Assembly (NCBI RefSeq): GCF_038066715.1
Contig: NZ_JBBUKT010000004.1
Coordinates: 579,656 to 643,655 of the forward strand
Origin: Luteolibacter sp. Y139
Lineage (GTDB): Bacteria; Verrucomicrobiota; Verrucomicrobiia; Verrucomicrobiales; Akkermansiaceae
DNA length: 64,000 bases
Direction of reading: 5' to 3'
A program made the translations under genes and the position numbers. Under the pieces are notes generated by a model. The model ran no database searches. It was not told the DNA's origin and saw only the letters and a list, made by a program, of their open reading frames with translations. Positions 43,163 through 52,500 of the stretch are shown piece after piece; positions within the stretch are counted from its first letter, which is position 1, and every line of letters starts with the position of its first letter.

Positions 43163-43432
43163 TTAAGCGCGGCGCGCCGGGGTGGGCGGGAAGGTGAGGA
43201 ACTCGCCGTATTCGACGAGGTAGGCCTTGTGGACGCGGACCTCGGTGGTGGCGGCGACTTGGGCGAGGGCTTCGCGAGCGGGGTCGACGGCGGAGAATTT
43301 GCGATCGGCGATCCAGCAGGAGGAGACGCCGGGGAGCCTGGTGAAGCCGGAGTCGGCCATGGCAGTGCTGAAGCTGCCGCGTTTCTTGGGTCCGGTGCCG
43401 GGGGAGAATTCGATAACCGCAAGGATCTTCAT
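43163..43432 (-). CDS. Small protein, unknown
   Basis: 89 residues beginning MKILAVIEFSPGTGPKKRGS. It has no signal or membrane segment. The pattern of a short N-terminal strand (KILAVIEF), a middle helix (PAREALAQVAA) and a second strand (EVRVHKAYLVEY) could be a small ferredoxin-like fold. I do not recognise a family. Codon use fits real coding. It is isolated. Confidence 0.6.
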   Translation of the reverse strand: MKILAVIEFSPGTGPKKRGSFSTAMADSGFTRLPGVSSCWIADRKFSAVDPAREALAQVAATTEVRVHKAYLVEYGEFLTFPPTPARRA

Positions 43433-43565
43433 GTGGGGGGGAACCCAGATGATGCTATTTGCAATGGGGGCTCAAGGAGGAAGCGGGGGCTCGAAAAATT
43501 TGCAGGGTTGGGGAGGTCGTCGCAGGTTGGCGGCATCTGCGGTATTCCTGCGGAGACGAAGCGGG

Positions 43566-43687
43566 AGTCTCACGATGCGGCTTGTTGCCGTCGGCTTCCG
43601 TTGTTGGTCCTCCTTAGCCATCACTCGGTCGCCAAGGCTACAAGAGGATCGGCCACGACGGAGGACAGGTAGACACGCCGCTACATT
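43566..43687. repeat. Interrupted family D repeat
   Basis: Both ends match family D (AGTCTCACGATGCGGCTTG at the left, GACACGCCGCTACATT at the right). The middle holds about 60 extra bases that are absent from the other copies and match nothing else here. The right end touches the stop of the next minus-strand gene. Confidence 0.7.
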
Positions 43688-44040
43688 TTGATGTCGCCAG
43701 TTGCTTCGGCGTGCTTCGTGGGTCTGCCGCGGAGTGATAGGAGCCAGGCGGCTCCGGAGGTGACGAACGCGAAGGTGGAGAGGAGGGTGTGGACGAGTGG
43801 GGCATCCATGTGGGCGACCGTGGTGGTGGTGCCGTCTTGGGTGGTCCAACTGTAGGTGCCTTGGTCTTGGTAGGGGACGTGGGCACGGGAGAGGATGAGC
43901 GCGAGGAAGGAGATGCCGAGGATTGCGGCGATGAGGGAGAACAGGCGGAGGATATTCCAAGGGGCGATCACATGGTGGTGTGTAGGTGAAAGCGGTGGGC
44001 TTGCCAAGGTGGGAGGGAAGATGTGATGGAGCGGGTTCAC
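43681..44040 (-). CDS. Small membrane protein, unknown
   Basis: 119 residues. Two membrane spans (about 32-50, IAAILGISFLALILSR; and about 85-104) are separated by an external loop with YQDQGTYSWTTQDGTTTTVA. The N-terminus before residue 28 is proline/histidine-rich, so an ATG-less later start is possible but none is obvious. No family is recognised. Confidence 0.6.
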   Translation of the reverse strand: MNPLHHIFPPTLASPPLSPTHHHVIAPWNILRLFSLIAAILGISFLALILSRAHVPYQDQGTYSWTTQDGTTTTVAHMDAPLVHTLLSTFAFVTSGAAWLLSLRGRPTKHAEATGDIKM

Positions 44041-44042
44041 AG

Positions 44043-44179
44043 GGATGCGGCTTGTGGCCGCTAGTCAGCGACGGTCATAGACACGCCGCTACATGGGGAA
44101 GGTAGGCGGGTGATGAGCCGGGCTTCGGATTTAAGGTGCGGGCTCTCCCCAGCCGGAACGACGCAGTCGTCCCGCTACG
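44043..44179. repeat. Family D repeat followed by family B hairpin
   Basis: Family D occupies 44043-44094. Family B (44151-44179) has the stem GGAACGACgcaGTCGTCCC, in which a G-C pair of the other copies has become C-G. That compensated change supports a real hairpin. Confidence 0.8.
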
Positions 44180-44204
44180 AAGAAGAGGATGAGCGCTCCC
44201 TGGC

Positions 44205-45080
44205 TTACTTGGGCTTGCCGGTGGGTTTGGGGTCTTCCTGTTTTTTTCCGCCGCGGGTGAGGGTGATGGTGGTTTGGGCGCCGCCGGAGGCGATGACTTT
44301 GCCGGTGCCGTTGTTAGAGAGGGTGATGGTGAAGAGGCCGCCTTTTGCGTCGGTGAGCTTGATGGTTCCGTCGGCTTGCTTTTCCCAGGTGCCGGGGTTC
44401 TTCCAGCGGGAGTGGCGGGCGGTGCCGTCCTTGCGGAGTTCGAGTTCGCCGCCGCTGCCCCAGTCCCATTTGGTGCCGGCGAGGTCTTCGATGATGACGA
44501 CCTTGTCCGGCTTGGCGGGCTTGATGGGTTTGCCGGGGCCGTCAGGCTTGGGGTTCTTGTCGTCGCCATTCTCGGCTTTGAGCTTGGCGAGGAGGGCTTG
44601 GGATTCTTCCCAGGTCTGGGTGCGGCCGGGCTTGGCGTGGAAGGGGTCCTGATCGGCATCGTACCAGGTGGCGTTCCAGTGGCCGGAGTCGCGCTTGGGG
44701 AATTGCTCTTCCCTGCTGAGGGTTTGGAGGGCGGCGACGCGTTGTTCGGTGGCGGCTTTGGCGGCGGCGGTGGTGAAGCCGCCGACGGCGGTGCGGAGGT
44801 TATCCGGGAGGCAGTGCTCGGGGATCATGAGCAGGCAGTTTTCCATGCCGCCATAGGGTTGATTGACGGGCGGTGCGGCCTTGTCGACCTGGAAGAGGAG
44901 GCCGTCTGCGTACTTCGCGAGCAGGGTGGAATTGGTGAAGGTGTAGTTCTCGCGGGTGATGAACTGGGGGATGACCTTGCCTTCCTTTTCGCAGGGGAGC
45001 GGGGTGGGAAAGGTTGCGGCGGTCTGCGCGAGGCTGGAGGTGGCCAGGGCTGTTAGTAGTGAAAGGAGGAGGGTTTTCAT
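44205..45080 (-). CDS. Exported protein, unknown
   Basis: 291 residues. Residues 1-18 form a signal peptide (MKTLLLSLLTALATSSLA). The N-terminal domain has three Cys (PLPCEKEGK, ENCLLMIPEHCLP). A charged Pro/Lys-rich linker at about 170-195 (DGPGKPIKPAKPDK) precedes a C-terminal domain with LAGTKWDWGSGGELELRKDG and AQTTITLTRGG, which is like the lipocalin-like or MORN-like strands of other exported verrucomicrobial proteins. I cannot name a family. The gene is isolated. Confidence 0.75.
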   Translation of the reverse strand: MKTLLLSLLTALATSSLAQTAATFPTPLPCEKEGKVIPQFITRENYTFTNSTLLAKYADGLLFQVDKAAPPVNQPYGGMENCLLMIPEHCLPDNLRTAVGGFTTAAAKAATEQRVAALQTLSREEQFPKRDSGHWNATWYDADQDPFHAKPGRTQTWEESQALLAKLKAENGDDKNPKPDGPGKPIKPAKPDKVVIIEDLAGTKWDWGSGGELELRKDGTARHSRWKNPGTWEKQADGTIKLTDAKGGLFTITLSNNGTGKVIASGGAQTTITLTRGGKKQEDPKPTGKPK

Positions 45081-45135
45081 TAGAGGGTGGATTATCTCAT
45101 GGGGCGGGGAGATGCGATGAGATTTTCGGGTGTGG

Positions 45136-45618
45136 CTACGGTGGGACGGAGCGTCCGGCGAAAATGGTGATGAGCAGCAGGAGGCCGCCGAGAGTGATCA
45201 TGCCGATATTGTCCCAGATGCCGCGGCGGTTGGCGACGGGGGCATTGTTCGCCGGGTTGGCGGGATCGAATTTGACCTGGAGGGTCTTGGTGGTTGTCGC
45301 TTCGTTCCAGGCTGCTTCGGGAAGCGAGACCCAGACGAGGGAGCGGCCGAGGAAATCCGATGGGCCGATTTCGGGGAGGCCGGGTGCGGGAGAGAAGATG
45401 TACTTCACGTCATACGACGGGCCGGTGCGGGAGTCGGGTCGCTTCTGCTCGGCGATGACCTTGGCGGTGACGACGGACTGGCTGCGGTCGAGGGCGATGG
45501 TGCGAGGAAGGGTGAAGACGCCGGTGCCGATGAGGGTGATGGAGATGAATGCGAGGGGGATGATGTAGAGCCATTCCCATCTTCTTCTTCCTCCTATGCT
45601 TCTTTTCCTGCGAGGCAT
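45136..45618 (-). CDS. DUF3592-family membrane protein
   Basis: 160 residues. One membrane span (about 16-35) precedes an external domain, and a second span lies near the C-terminus (about 135-152). The external part reads SQSVVTAKVIAEQKRPDSRT, YDVKYIFSPAPG and TLQVKFDPANPANNAP. These are the VxAxV...Y.V.Y and V.YdP.NP strands of DUF3592. Function is unknown across the family. Confidence 0.8.
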   Translation of the reverse strand: MPRRKRSIGGRRRWEWLYIIPLAFISITLIGTGVFTLPRTIALDRSQSVVTAKVIAEQKRPDSRTGPSYDVKYIFSPAPGLPEIGPSDFLGRSLVWVSLPEAAWNEATTTKTLQVKFDPANPANNAPVANRRGIWDNIGMITLGGLLLLITIFAGRSVPP

Positions 45619-45799
45619 GGGGTCCTGTCTTTTCTTGGCGAGAGGGTGAGGCGCGGGGGTGTGGCTGTCTGTTGGAAAAGGTATGCCATTTTACCTCGAT
45701 GGTCGCTGCGTGGTGAAGGATCGCTGCTTCATGGTGATGGGAGGGGCGACAGGCACTGGGTGATTGATTAAGGGCGGCGGGTGGATAGGTTTGTGGCCG

Positions 45800-46414
45800 A
45801 TGAGATTCGTGGTGTGCGCTGTGCTTGGATGGATGTGCGTCGGGTGGAGTGCGCGTGGGGAGGGTGAGAAGCTGACGGTGGGAGAGATCGTGCTGAAGGA
45901 TGCGGTGGTGATGGAGAACTGGAGCGAGGCGGCGGGGCGGGAACAGCCGGTGACGGGGCGCTTCGAGGCGGCGGTGGATGCGGGGTCGCGAGCGGTGAAG
46001 GCGGCGGTGATCGTGGGGAATGAGAAGGTGACGGTGGATGCGGGTGGGAAGCCGGTGAATTTCCAGCTGAGACCGGGGGACTTCGTGGGGTCGGTGGTGT
46101 GGACTTCGAATGATTCGGTGGCGCTGGTGGTGTGGAATACGCGCGGGGTGGGGCTGTGGCTGCGGTATGTGCTATCGGTGACGGTGGATGCGGAGGGTGG
46201 CATCAAGCACCGGCTGGTGATGGCGAATCAAATTGCCGGGAAGCTATCGGTGCTGAAGTTGATCGCGAAGGAGAAGGAGGGTGTGCGGGCGCGGGTGAGG
46301 GTGTCGGGGGATGACAGGAAGGTGAGGTATTATGAGGCGCTGTTAGATTTGGGGGCGTTGCCGGATTTTTCGGAGAAGGCGGTGGGGCTGTATGGGCCGA
46401 AGGTGGAGAGGTAG
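45800..46414 (+). CDS. Exported protein, unknown
   Basis: About 204 residues from ATG at 45800; an upstream in-frame start at 45764 spoils the signal. The N-terminus (MRFVVCAVLGWMCVGWSARG) is a signal. The mature protein is beta-rich (VTVDAGGKPVNFQL; GSVVWTSNDSVALVVW). The gene ends 18 bases before the next YRWKSFW-type gene and is probably in the same transcript. No family is recognised. Confidence 0.7.
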   Translation: MRFVVCAVLGWMCVGWSARGEGEKLTVGEIVLKDAVVMENWSEAAGREQPVTGRFEAAVDAGSRAVKAAVIVGNEKVTVDAGGKPVNFQLRPGDFVGSVVWTSNDSVALVVWNTRGVGLWLRYVLSVTVDAEGGIKHRLVMANQIAGKLSVLKLIAKEKEGVRARVRVSGDDRKVRYYEALLDLGALPDFSEKAVGLYGPKVER

Positions 46415-46432
46415 GGTTGGGTTTTTACTGCG

Positions 46433-46936
46433 ATGAGTGCGCGTCCGATTTATCGCTGGAAGAGCTTTTGGCTGGTGGTGATGGTGCTGGGGTTTTTGGG
46501 GTGGGCGTGGGTGAGGTCGATGGGGTATTTCGACAGGACGATTGTGGGGATGGGTGGAAGCGGCTGGAGCATCGAACTGGAGTCGGGGAAGGTCACTTTG
46601 GCGGGATGTGAATTGGAGAGTTCCCCGGATTGGGTTCATGGCGTTAGCCATGAGTCGTATGACCGCAGTTGGTCCGACGATCCGTGGTTTCCGCCGGCGA
46701 TCGAGCGTATGGATCGGGAGACAAAGCTTATTCCCGCGATAAAGGAGGATGAGAGGCTGTCCGAGGCTCAACGCAGGGAGATGATCCGGATCATTGAGAC
46801 GCGGAATATTTTCGGCGCGATGTGGAGCTTTGCTTGCTGGTTTTTCATGCTCCTGGTTCTGGTGCCGTGGGGTTTGCTGATGGCGTGGCGGTGGCGGAGG
46901 ATTAGGCGTCTAACAGGTCGGGCAGTGGGCGTGTGA
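46433..46936 (+). CDS. Small membrane protein, YRWKSFWLG family
   Basis: 167 residues. It opens MSARPIYRWKSFWLVVMVLG and ends its first span with WAWVRSM. An external region of about 90 residues (GWSIELESGKVTLAG) is followed by a second span (about 126-148) and WRWRRIRRLTGRAV. Compared with the paralogues, the two membrane segments and flanking basic residues are conserved while the external domain is divergent. The C-terminal Leu-Thr pair is encoded by CTA ACA in a TCTAACAG motif, as in the 48266 and 48709 genes. Confidence 0.8.
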   Translation: MSARPIYRWKSFWLVVMVLGFLGWAWVRSMGYFDRTIVGMGGSGWSIELESGKVTLAGCELESSPDWVHGVSHESYDRSWSDDPWFPPAIERMDRETKLIPAIKEDERLSEAQRREMIRIIETRNIFGAMWSFACWFFMLLVLVPWGLLMAWRWRRIRRLTGRAVGV

Positions 46937-46973
46937 TGGAAGGTGGTGGGTGGGTTGTTTCCCTTCACGTATC

Positions 46974-47062
46974 GCGGCCCTTCAGGCCGCCGGGCTTGGT
47001 GCATGAAAAACCCAGCCCGATGGGCTGGGCTGAGGGATGGCGCACCGTTGGTGCTTTGGGGA
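46974..47062. repeat. Family F intergenic repeat
   Basis: Stems GCGGCCCTTCAGGCCGC, CCCAGCCCgatGGGCTGGG and a weaker third stem. The middle stem differs from the 38661 copy but remains fully paired. Confidence 0.8.
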
Positions 47063-47119
47063 AGGGATGTGGCGGGAGGTGAAGGTGTGCTTGTCCGTTT
47101 GCGGAGTTTGGAAGAAACG

Positions 47120-47149
47120 GGATGACAGGAGTGTCATCCTCCTCAGGGC
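47120..47149. repeat. Family C hairpin repeat
   Basis: GGATGACAggagTGTCATCC followed by TCCTCAGGGC. The stem is changed at two pairs relative to 2597 with pairing kept. Confidence 0.85.
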
Positions 47150-47233
47150 GTGAGGGTGGCGCGGCGGTGGGTGGTGCGGTGGAGTTGCGAGGTGCTTCGG
47201 TTTCCGCACGCGGCGCGTGCGGACCACGATGGG

Positions 47234-48142
47234 TCAGGGGCGCTTGACGGTGGTGGTGCCGGTGATGATGAGGGGGCCGGAGACTTGCATGGAGGGTTGG
47301 CCGGGGGCTGCGCCTTTGGCGGAGACGTCGATGACGGCGGTGTATTTCCAGCCGAGGTCGACTTGGTCGCGGAGGGAGCGGAGGATGTCGCCCTCGCCCT
47401 TGAAGGTGAAGGTGCCGGTGGGGTCGCCCTTGGGGGTGCCCTTGAGGTCGAAGGTGGCCTTGAGCTGGGCGCAGGGGGTATCGAGCTGTTGCTTGATGCC
47501 GGTGAGCTCGAGGGTGAAGGTGCCTTTGACGTCCTTGGCATTGGCGAATTCGCCGAAGAGCTCGGGGCCGAAGGCTTCAAGGCTGGCATTCCATTTGTCG
47601 CCGGGCTTGTGCGGGGCGCTGCCGTAGCCGGTGAAGGCGAAGTCGCGGTTGACGGTTTGTTCGAGGAGCTGGAGGGCGCGCTTCTGGTTTTCGAAGGCGG
47701 GGCCTTTTTCGAGGTCGGCGATCCAGCTGCCCTTGGCGCGGGTGAGGATGACGGGTGTCTCTAACAGGCTATCGAGCCGGCGGGGCGGGCGGCTGGCCTG
47801 GCCATTGAAGGTGACGGTGCCTTCATCGCCGGTGCTCATGAGGGTGCGGCGCATTTTCCCGGGGCCGAGGCCTTCGAGGGTTTCGACGGTGGTTTCCTTT
47901 TTGACGACGGTGCCTTCGGTGAGCTTGCCGCCGGAGCTCATCTTCATGCTCATGCCATCGCTGGCGATGATGCGGGTGATGGTGAAGGTGGTGCCGAGTG
48001 CGGGTGCTGCGCCCTGGGTGGCGAGGACGTGGGTGTCCATGGGGATGGCCTCGGACTTGTCCTTGTTCTTATCCTGCGCGGAGACGATGGGCGCGGAGAG
48101 GAGCAGCGCTGCGGTTGTGACGAGTGGGCGGAGGTGGATCAT
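47234..48142 (-). CDS. Exported protein, unknown
   Basis: 302 residues. Residues 1-22 form a signal peptide (TTAALLLSAPIVSAQ). The rest is beta-rich and built of strands typical of a lipid-binding or lipocalin-like barrel (TTFTITRIIASDGMSMKMSS; GTFTLELTGIKQQLDTPCAQ; GTFTFKGEGDILRSLRDQVD). Similar verrucomicrobial and planctomycetal exported proteins of about 300 residues are known only as hypothetical. It stands alone on the minus strand. Confidence 0.75.
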   Translation of the reverse strand: MIHLRPLVTTAALLLSAPIVSAQDKNKDKSEAIPMDTHVLATQGAAPALGTTFTITRIIASDGMSMKMSSGGKLTEGTVVKKETTVETLEGLGPGKMRRTLMSTGDEGTVTFNGQASRPPRRLDSLLETPVILTRAKGSWIADLEKGPAFENQKRALQLLEQTVNRDFAFTGYGSAPHKPGDKWNASLEAFGPELFGEFANAKDVKGTFTLELTGIKQQLDTPCAQLKATFDLKGTPKGDPTGTFTFKGEGDILRSLRDQVDLGWKYTAVIDVSAKGAAPGQPSMQVSGPLIITGTTTVKRP

Positions 48143-48265
48143 GGCACAGGCTGGGGAAAAGGGAGCGTGGAGGCAAGCGTGGAGGAGTGGGTGCGATGGG
48201 TGGCGTTCCTTTGGCGATAACTCAGGTGTTTCCTACCAGGGGACGGCCATGCATGATTTCCGGGA

Positions 48266-48712
48266 ATGAGGCCGCGGGCGATTTACAAGTGGAAGTCGTT
48301 TTGGCTGGGGGTGGTGGTGTTGTTTTTTTTGGGCTACGGGTGGTGGAATTCGGTGAGGGCTCTTCGGATGGTGCGAGGGCCGTATTTTGGCGGCATCCAG
48401 GCTGCAGGTGGGTTCGTGCTCGGCTTTGACCACTTCAAGACGGCTGGATGGACGACTTACAACGACGAAAGGCCACAGAGACTCCATGTGGGCATCGTCC
48501 ATGGCGCGGGTGTAGCGCCGCATCGGGGACTCTCTTTCGTTTCATCTGAAACCCTGTCTCCGGTGGCCAGTCCGGTGATCGTGGCGGATGGAGGAGAGCT
48601 GATGGTGTTCGTGCCGTATTGGCTGTTTTTTCCGGGGATGTTGGTGCCGTGGGCGGGGTTTCTGGGGTGGCGGTGGAGAAGGATGAATCGTCTAACAGAA
48701 TCTGCTTTATGA
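48266..48712 (+). CDS. Small membrane protein, YRWKSFWLG family (first of tandem pair)
   Basis: 148 residues. It starts MRPRAIYKWKSFWLGVVVLF and has the two-span layout of the family, with an external region of about 75 residues. The second span is PGMLVPWAGFLGWRWRR, followed by MNRLTESAL. The last four bases (ATGA) overlap the start of the next paralogue. The pair therefore looks like a tandem duplication that is translationally coupled. Function unknown. Confidence 0.8.
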   Translation: MRPRAIYKWKSFWLGVVVLFFLGYGWWNSVRALRMVRGPYFGGIQAAGGFVLGFDHFKTAGWTTYNDERPQRLHVGIVHGAGVAPHRGLSFVSSETLSPVASPVIVADGGELMVFVPYWLFFPGMLVPWAGFLGWRWRRMNRLTESAL

Positions 48713-49209
48713 ATGCGCGGCGGATTTACCGGTGGAAGTCGTTTTGGCTGGGGGTGGTGGTGTTGGTGTTCCTGGGGTGGGCGTGGGTGAGGTCGATGAA
48801 TCATGTCGACACGATGAAGCTGGGGATTGGCTCGAAGTACTGGACCGTTTATTTGAGCGGAGGACGCATGGGGATCGAACGAACGTCGCTGAAGTCATTC
48901 TCCGGCAGAATGCTTCATCACTTCGAGTTCAGTTCAGAAGAACGTGTCGAGTTTGACCGGCGATGGTTTCCGCCGGAGATCGTGCGGGCGGATCCGCTGG
49001 CTGAGATTGCCCGCATGGTGGGGAGAGAGCTTTCCGTGGAAGAACGCGAGGTAGAGGTGAAGATCTTGAGGAATGCGGGCCTTGATAGTATGACTTGGAT
49101 CTTCGCGTGGTGGTTTGTGGTGCTTTTGTACGCTGTTCCTTGGGCTTTGTTTCTCGGGTGGCGGTGGAGGAGGCAGAGGGATCTAACAGAAGTGACGGTG
49201 GAGGATTGA
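48709..49209 (+). CDS. Small membrane protein, YRWKSFWLG family (second of tandem pair)
   Basis: 166 residues from ATG at 48709 (the open frame extends back inside the previous gene and is rejected). It begins MNARRIYRWKSFWLGVVVLV and ends its first span with WAWVRSM, as do the proteins at 1203 and 46433. The second span (about 129-150) is followed by WRWRRQRDLTEVTVED. The external domain shares only scattered residues with the other members (for example WFPPEI, close to WFPPAI of the 46433 protein). Confidence 0.82.
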   Translation: MNARRIYRWKSFWLGVVVLVFLGWAWVRSMNHVDTMKLGIGSKYWTVYLSGGRMGIERTSLKSFSGRMLHHFEFSSEERVEFDRRWFPPEIVRADPLAEIARMVGRELSVEEREVEVKILRNAGLDSMTWIFAWWFVVLLYAVPWALFLGWRWRRQRDLTEVTVED

Positions 49210-49526
49210 TGTTCCGTGGGGTGCGCTTTCGGTTTCGTTTTTCTTCGGGCTCTTGGTGGCGAATCGAGGCCACAGGGGTGCTTCCCCGCAGCAGGGCTGC
49301 TGGCATTGAGCGGCAGCAGGGCTGCGCGCAGTCCGGGTCTTCGACTGCTTGGGCGGGGATGGTGACGGAGGTGTCACGAAAGGGTGGGGGCCAGTGCTTT
49401 CCAGATTGGGCGGGTGATTCCACTCGTCAGAGGGGTGGGTGGGAGTCAGTCTGATGGGGTGCACGAGTTGATTCATCCGGTGGACGGGTGATCCGGTGCT
49501 GATAACTCCCCCTCAATTTCGATCGG
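49210..49526. other. Gene-free stretch of about 320 bases
   Basis: Holds the second family E repeat (49271-49356). No reading frame is convincing. The promoter for the large gene at 49527 should lie in the second half, but I see no clear consensus. Confidence 0.6.
49271..49356. repeat. Family E intergenic repeat, copy 2
   Basis: Matches 20204-20290 over nearly its full length, including GCAGCAGGGCTGCTG and CGCAGTCCGGGTCT. Confidence 0.75.
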
Positions 49527-52500
49527 ATGATGAAGGCCTGGACATGGATGAAGGTGGTGGTGGCGATGGCTCCGGCTTGGCTGGGGCTGGCTGCGGTGGC
49601 GACCGCTGATGTGGTGGGGAACTCGTGGCGGCGGGTGGATGCAGGGGATGGGGAGCAGATGGCTGCGGTATCGTGGAATGGGCCGCTGATGGTGGGTGTG
49701 GGATCGGGCGGGCAGATCAGCACTTCCACGGATGGGAAGTCGTGGGTGAAGCACTTCCATGGGATCCAGGCGGATTTGAAGAGCGTGGTGTGGAGCGGGA
49801 CGCACTACGTAGCGGTGGGGTCGTCAGGTGCGATGCTGCGCTCGACGAACGGGCTGGATTGGCAACGGGTGGAGATGCCGGTGGAGTACGATTACAAGGG
49901 CGTGACGTGGACGGGGAGCCAGTTCATCGCGCTGGACAGCGGGTTCTATCTTTCGACGTCGGCGGACGGGCTGGTGTGGAGCCGATTCGCGGTGACCCCG
50001 GTCCAGGCCTTGAGTTACGGAATCGAGTACTACGACGGGGCGACGTATTTGCGGAATACCTTCGGCATCGCGCGGTCGACGGATCTGACGACGTGGACGC
50101 AGGTGCTCGCGCTCTCTAACAACCATCTGCCAGCGGCGGTGCGGAAGTGCAATGGGAGGCTGATCAGCGTGGGGCCGAGCAATGAGATCTATTCCTCGCT
50201 GGATGGGATCACGTGGACGCCGGCGACGCTGACGGGTGTGACCTTTCCTCCGCAGGACATGGTGGATGTGGAGTGGAATGGGTCCAGCTATGTGGCGATC
50301 GGCGCGTCGAACCGGGTATGGCGATCGCTGGACGGGCAGTCGTGGACGACGGAGCACTCGGTCGTGGATGGTGCGAAGTATGTGAAGTGGCTGAATGGGG
50401 AATTCGTGGCGGGCGATGGCGTGAGGACGGTGCAGACTTCGTCCGACGGGCGCGAATGGACGAAGACCCGTGGACGCACGATCGGCACCGCGACGGTGTG
50501 GGCCGGCAGCCGCTACATCGCGGTGGGTTACTATGGATATGTGGCGACCTCAGCCGACTTCGAGACGTGGAGCACGCGGGATATCAACCTTTACCCGAAT
50601 CTCACGAACGTGGTGTGGACGGGGTCCTTCGCGCTGGCAGCGGGGGGAGCGGGGGCAGACGGGGTGGTGCTGAAGTCGACGGACGGGGTGACGTGGACGC
50701 GGGTGGGCCAGGCGACTTTCACGGGGACGGTGCGGCTGGTGTGGACGGGCTCGCAGGTGTATGCCTTCAGCAGCAGCGGGGTGCATGTGTCGACGAACGG
50801 GACGTCATGGACGCCGATCACTGCCACGGTGGCATCGCATCTGGACCGGGTGAAGTGGCTGCGCGGGATGTTCCTGAATGTGGGCTCGACGGGGATGATT
50901 CATACGTCGCCGGATGGGATCACGTGGACGCAGCGGGTGAGCGGGACGACGAGCGCGCTGTATGCGCTGGGTGCGTCGGCGAATGAATTCCTGGTGGGCG
51001 GGAATGGCGGGGTGCTGCTGGGATCGCCGGATGGTGTGACGTGGACGCCGCGGAGCTTCGCGGCGGTGACGGTGAGCGCGGTGGAGTATCGCTTTGGCAA
51101 GTGGTTCATCGCGACGAGCAAGGGGATGTATGAATCCGTGGATGGCATTGCGTGGAGCGTGGTGCCGGGGGTGAAGGAATCGACTTCGATCAACGCGAAT
51201 GCGGCAGAGCTGGTGTGGACCGGCAGCGAGCTGGCGTGCAGCGGCCTGGAGGCGAAGACGGCGGACGGGGTGAGCTGGACGCAGCTGCCGATGGCGATTT
51301 CCGCACCGGACTTCGGCGCGGTGGCGAAGGGGCCGGGCGGCTATGTGGCGGTGGGGAGCGGGGGTGCGATCTGGCAATCGCCGGATGGCTACGCGTGGCA
51401 TGCGGTTGTAAGCCCGACGACCAACACCCTGAGCGTGGTGAAGCAGGGGCGGGGGCTGTGGGTGGCGGCTGGGGCGAGCGGGACGATCGTGACTTCGCCG
51501 GACGGGGTGACGTGGACGCTGCGGACGAGCGGGACGTCTAACAATCTGCTAGATCTCGCGTGCAATGGCCTGCGCTTCGCGGTGGTGGGGGCGAACGGGA
51601 CGCTGCTGACTTCCGAGGATGGCGTGAGCTGGTCGGTGAAGGCGACGGGCACGACGACGGTGACGATCGGGAACGTGGTGGCGATGGGAACGACCTTCCG
51701 AGCGCTGCTTTCCGGGAGCTCCTATCTGGAGTCGCCGGACGGGGTGACGTGGACGCTGGTGACGCCGCAGCCGTATACGGATGTGGCTTTCAACGGGAGC
51801 TACTATGTGGCGCTGTCCAGCGGGACGGGCGGGGCGTATGCGAATGTATCGAGCGCGGACGGGCTGACGTGGACGCGGTATTCGATGGGCAGCACGACTT
51901 TCTTCACGGGCATCTGCTGGACGGGATCGCTGTGGGTGGCGTGCGGGCAGAGCGGGGCGATCCTGACTTCTCCGGATGGGATCACGTGGACGCCGCGGAC
52001 GAGCGGGGCGACGACGTGGATCCAGGCGGTGAACTCGAATGGGCCGCGGGTGGTGGCGGTGGGTCACGGGAGCACGGTGCTCTACTCACCGGATGGGATC
52101 ACGTGGACGAAGGGGACGCCGCCGGGGGGCTTTAGCCGTGACTTCGAGGATGTGGCGTGGGCGGATGGCCGGTATGTGGCGGCGGGAGGCAACGATGCGT
52201 CCGCGACTTCGACGGATGGCATCACCTGGCAGAGCATCTCGGGAACACCGGGGTCGAATCTGACGGTGGAGAAGATCGGCACGCGATTCGTGGCGGCGGG
52301 CGTGAATTTCTTTTCCACGACGGGGACGGCGGCGTGGGCCTTTGCGGGATCGCCTAGCGTCTTGGGGTCGATTTACGACATGGACACGAACGCGAGTCTC
52401 CTGACCTTCGCGGCGACGTCGGACGGGGTGCACCGGATCCAGCCGGGTACTGCTGCGAATAGCTGGAAGTCCTCGCGGGTGTATGATTGCCCGTGGCTGG

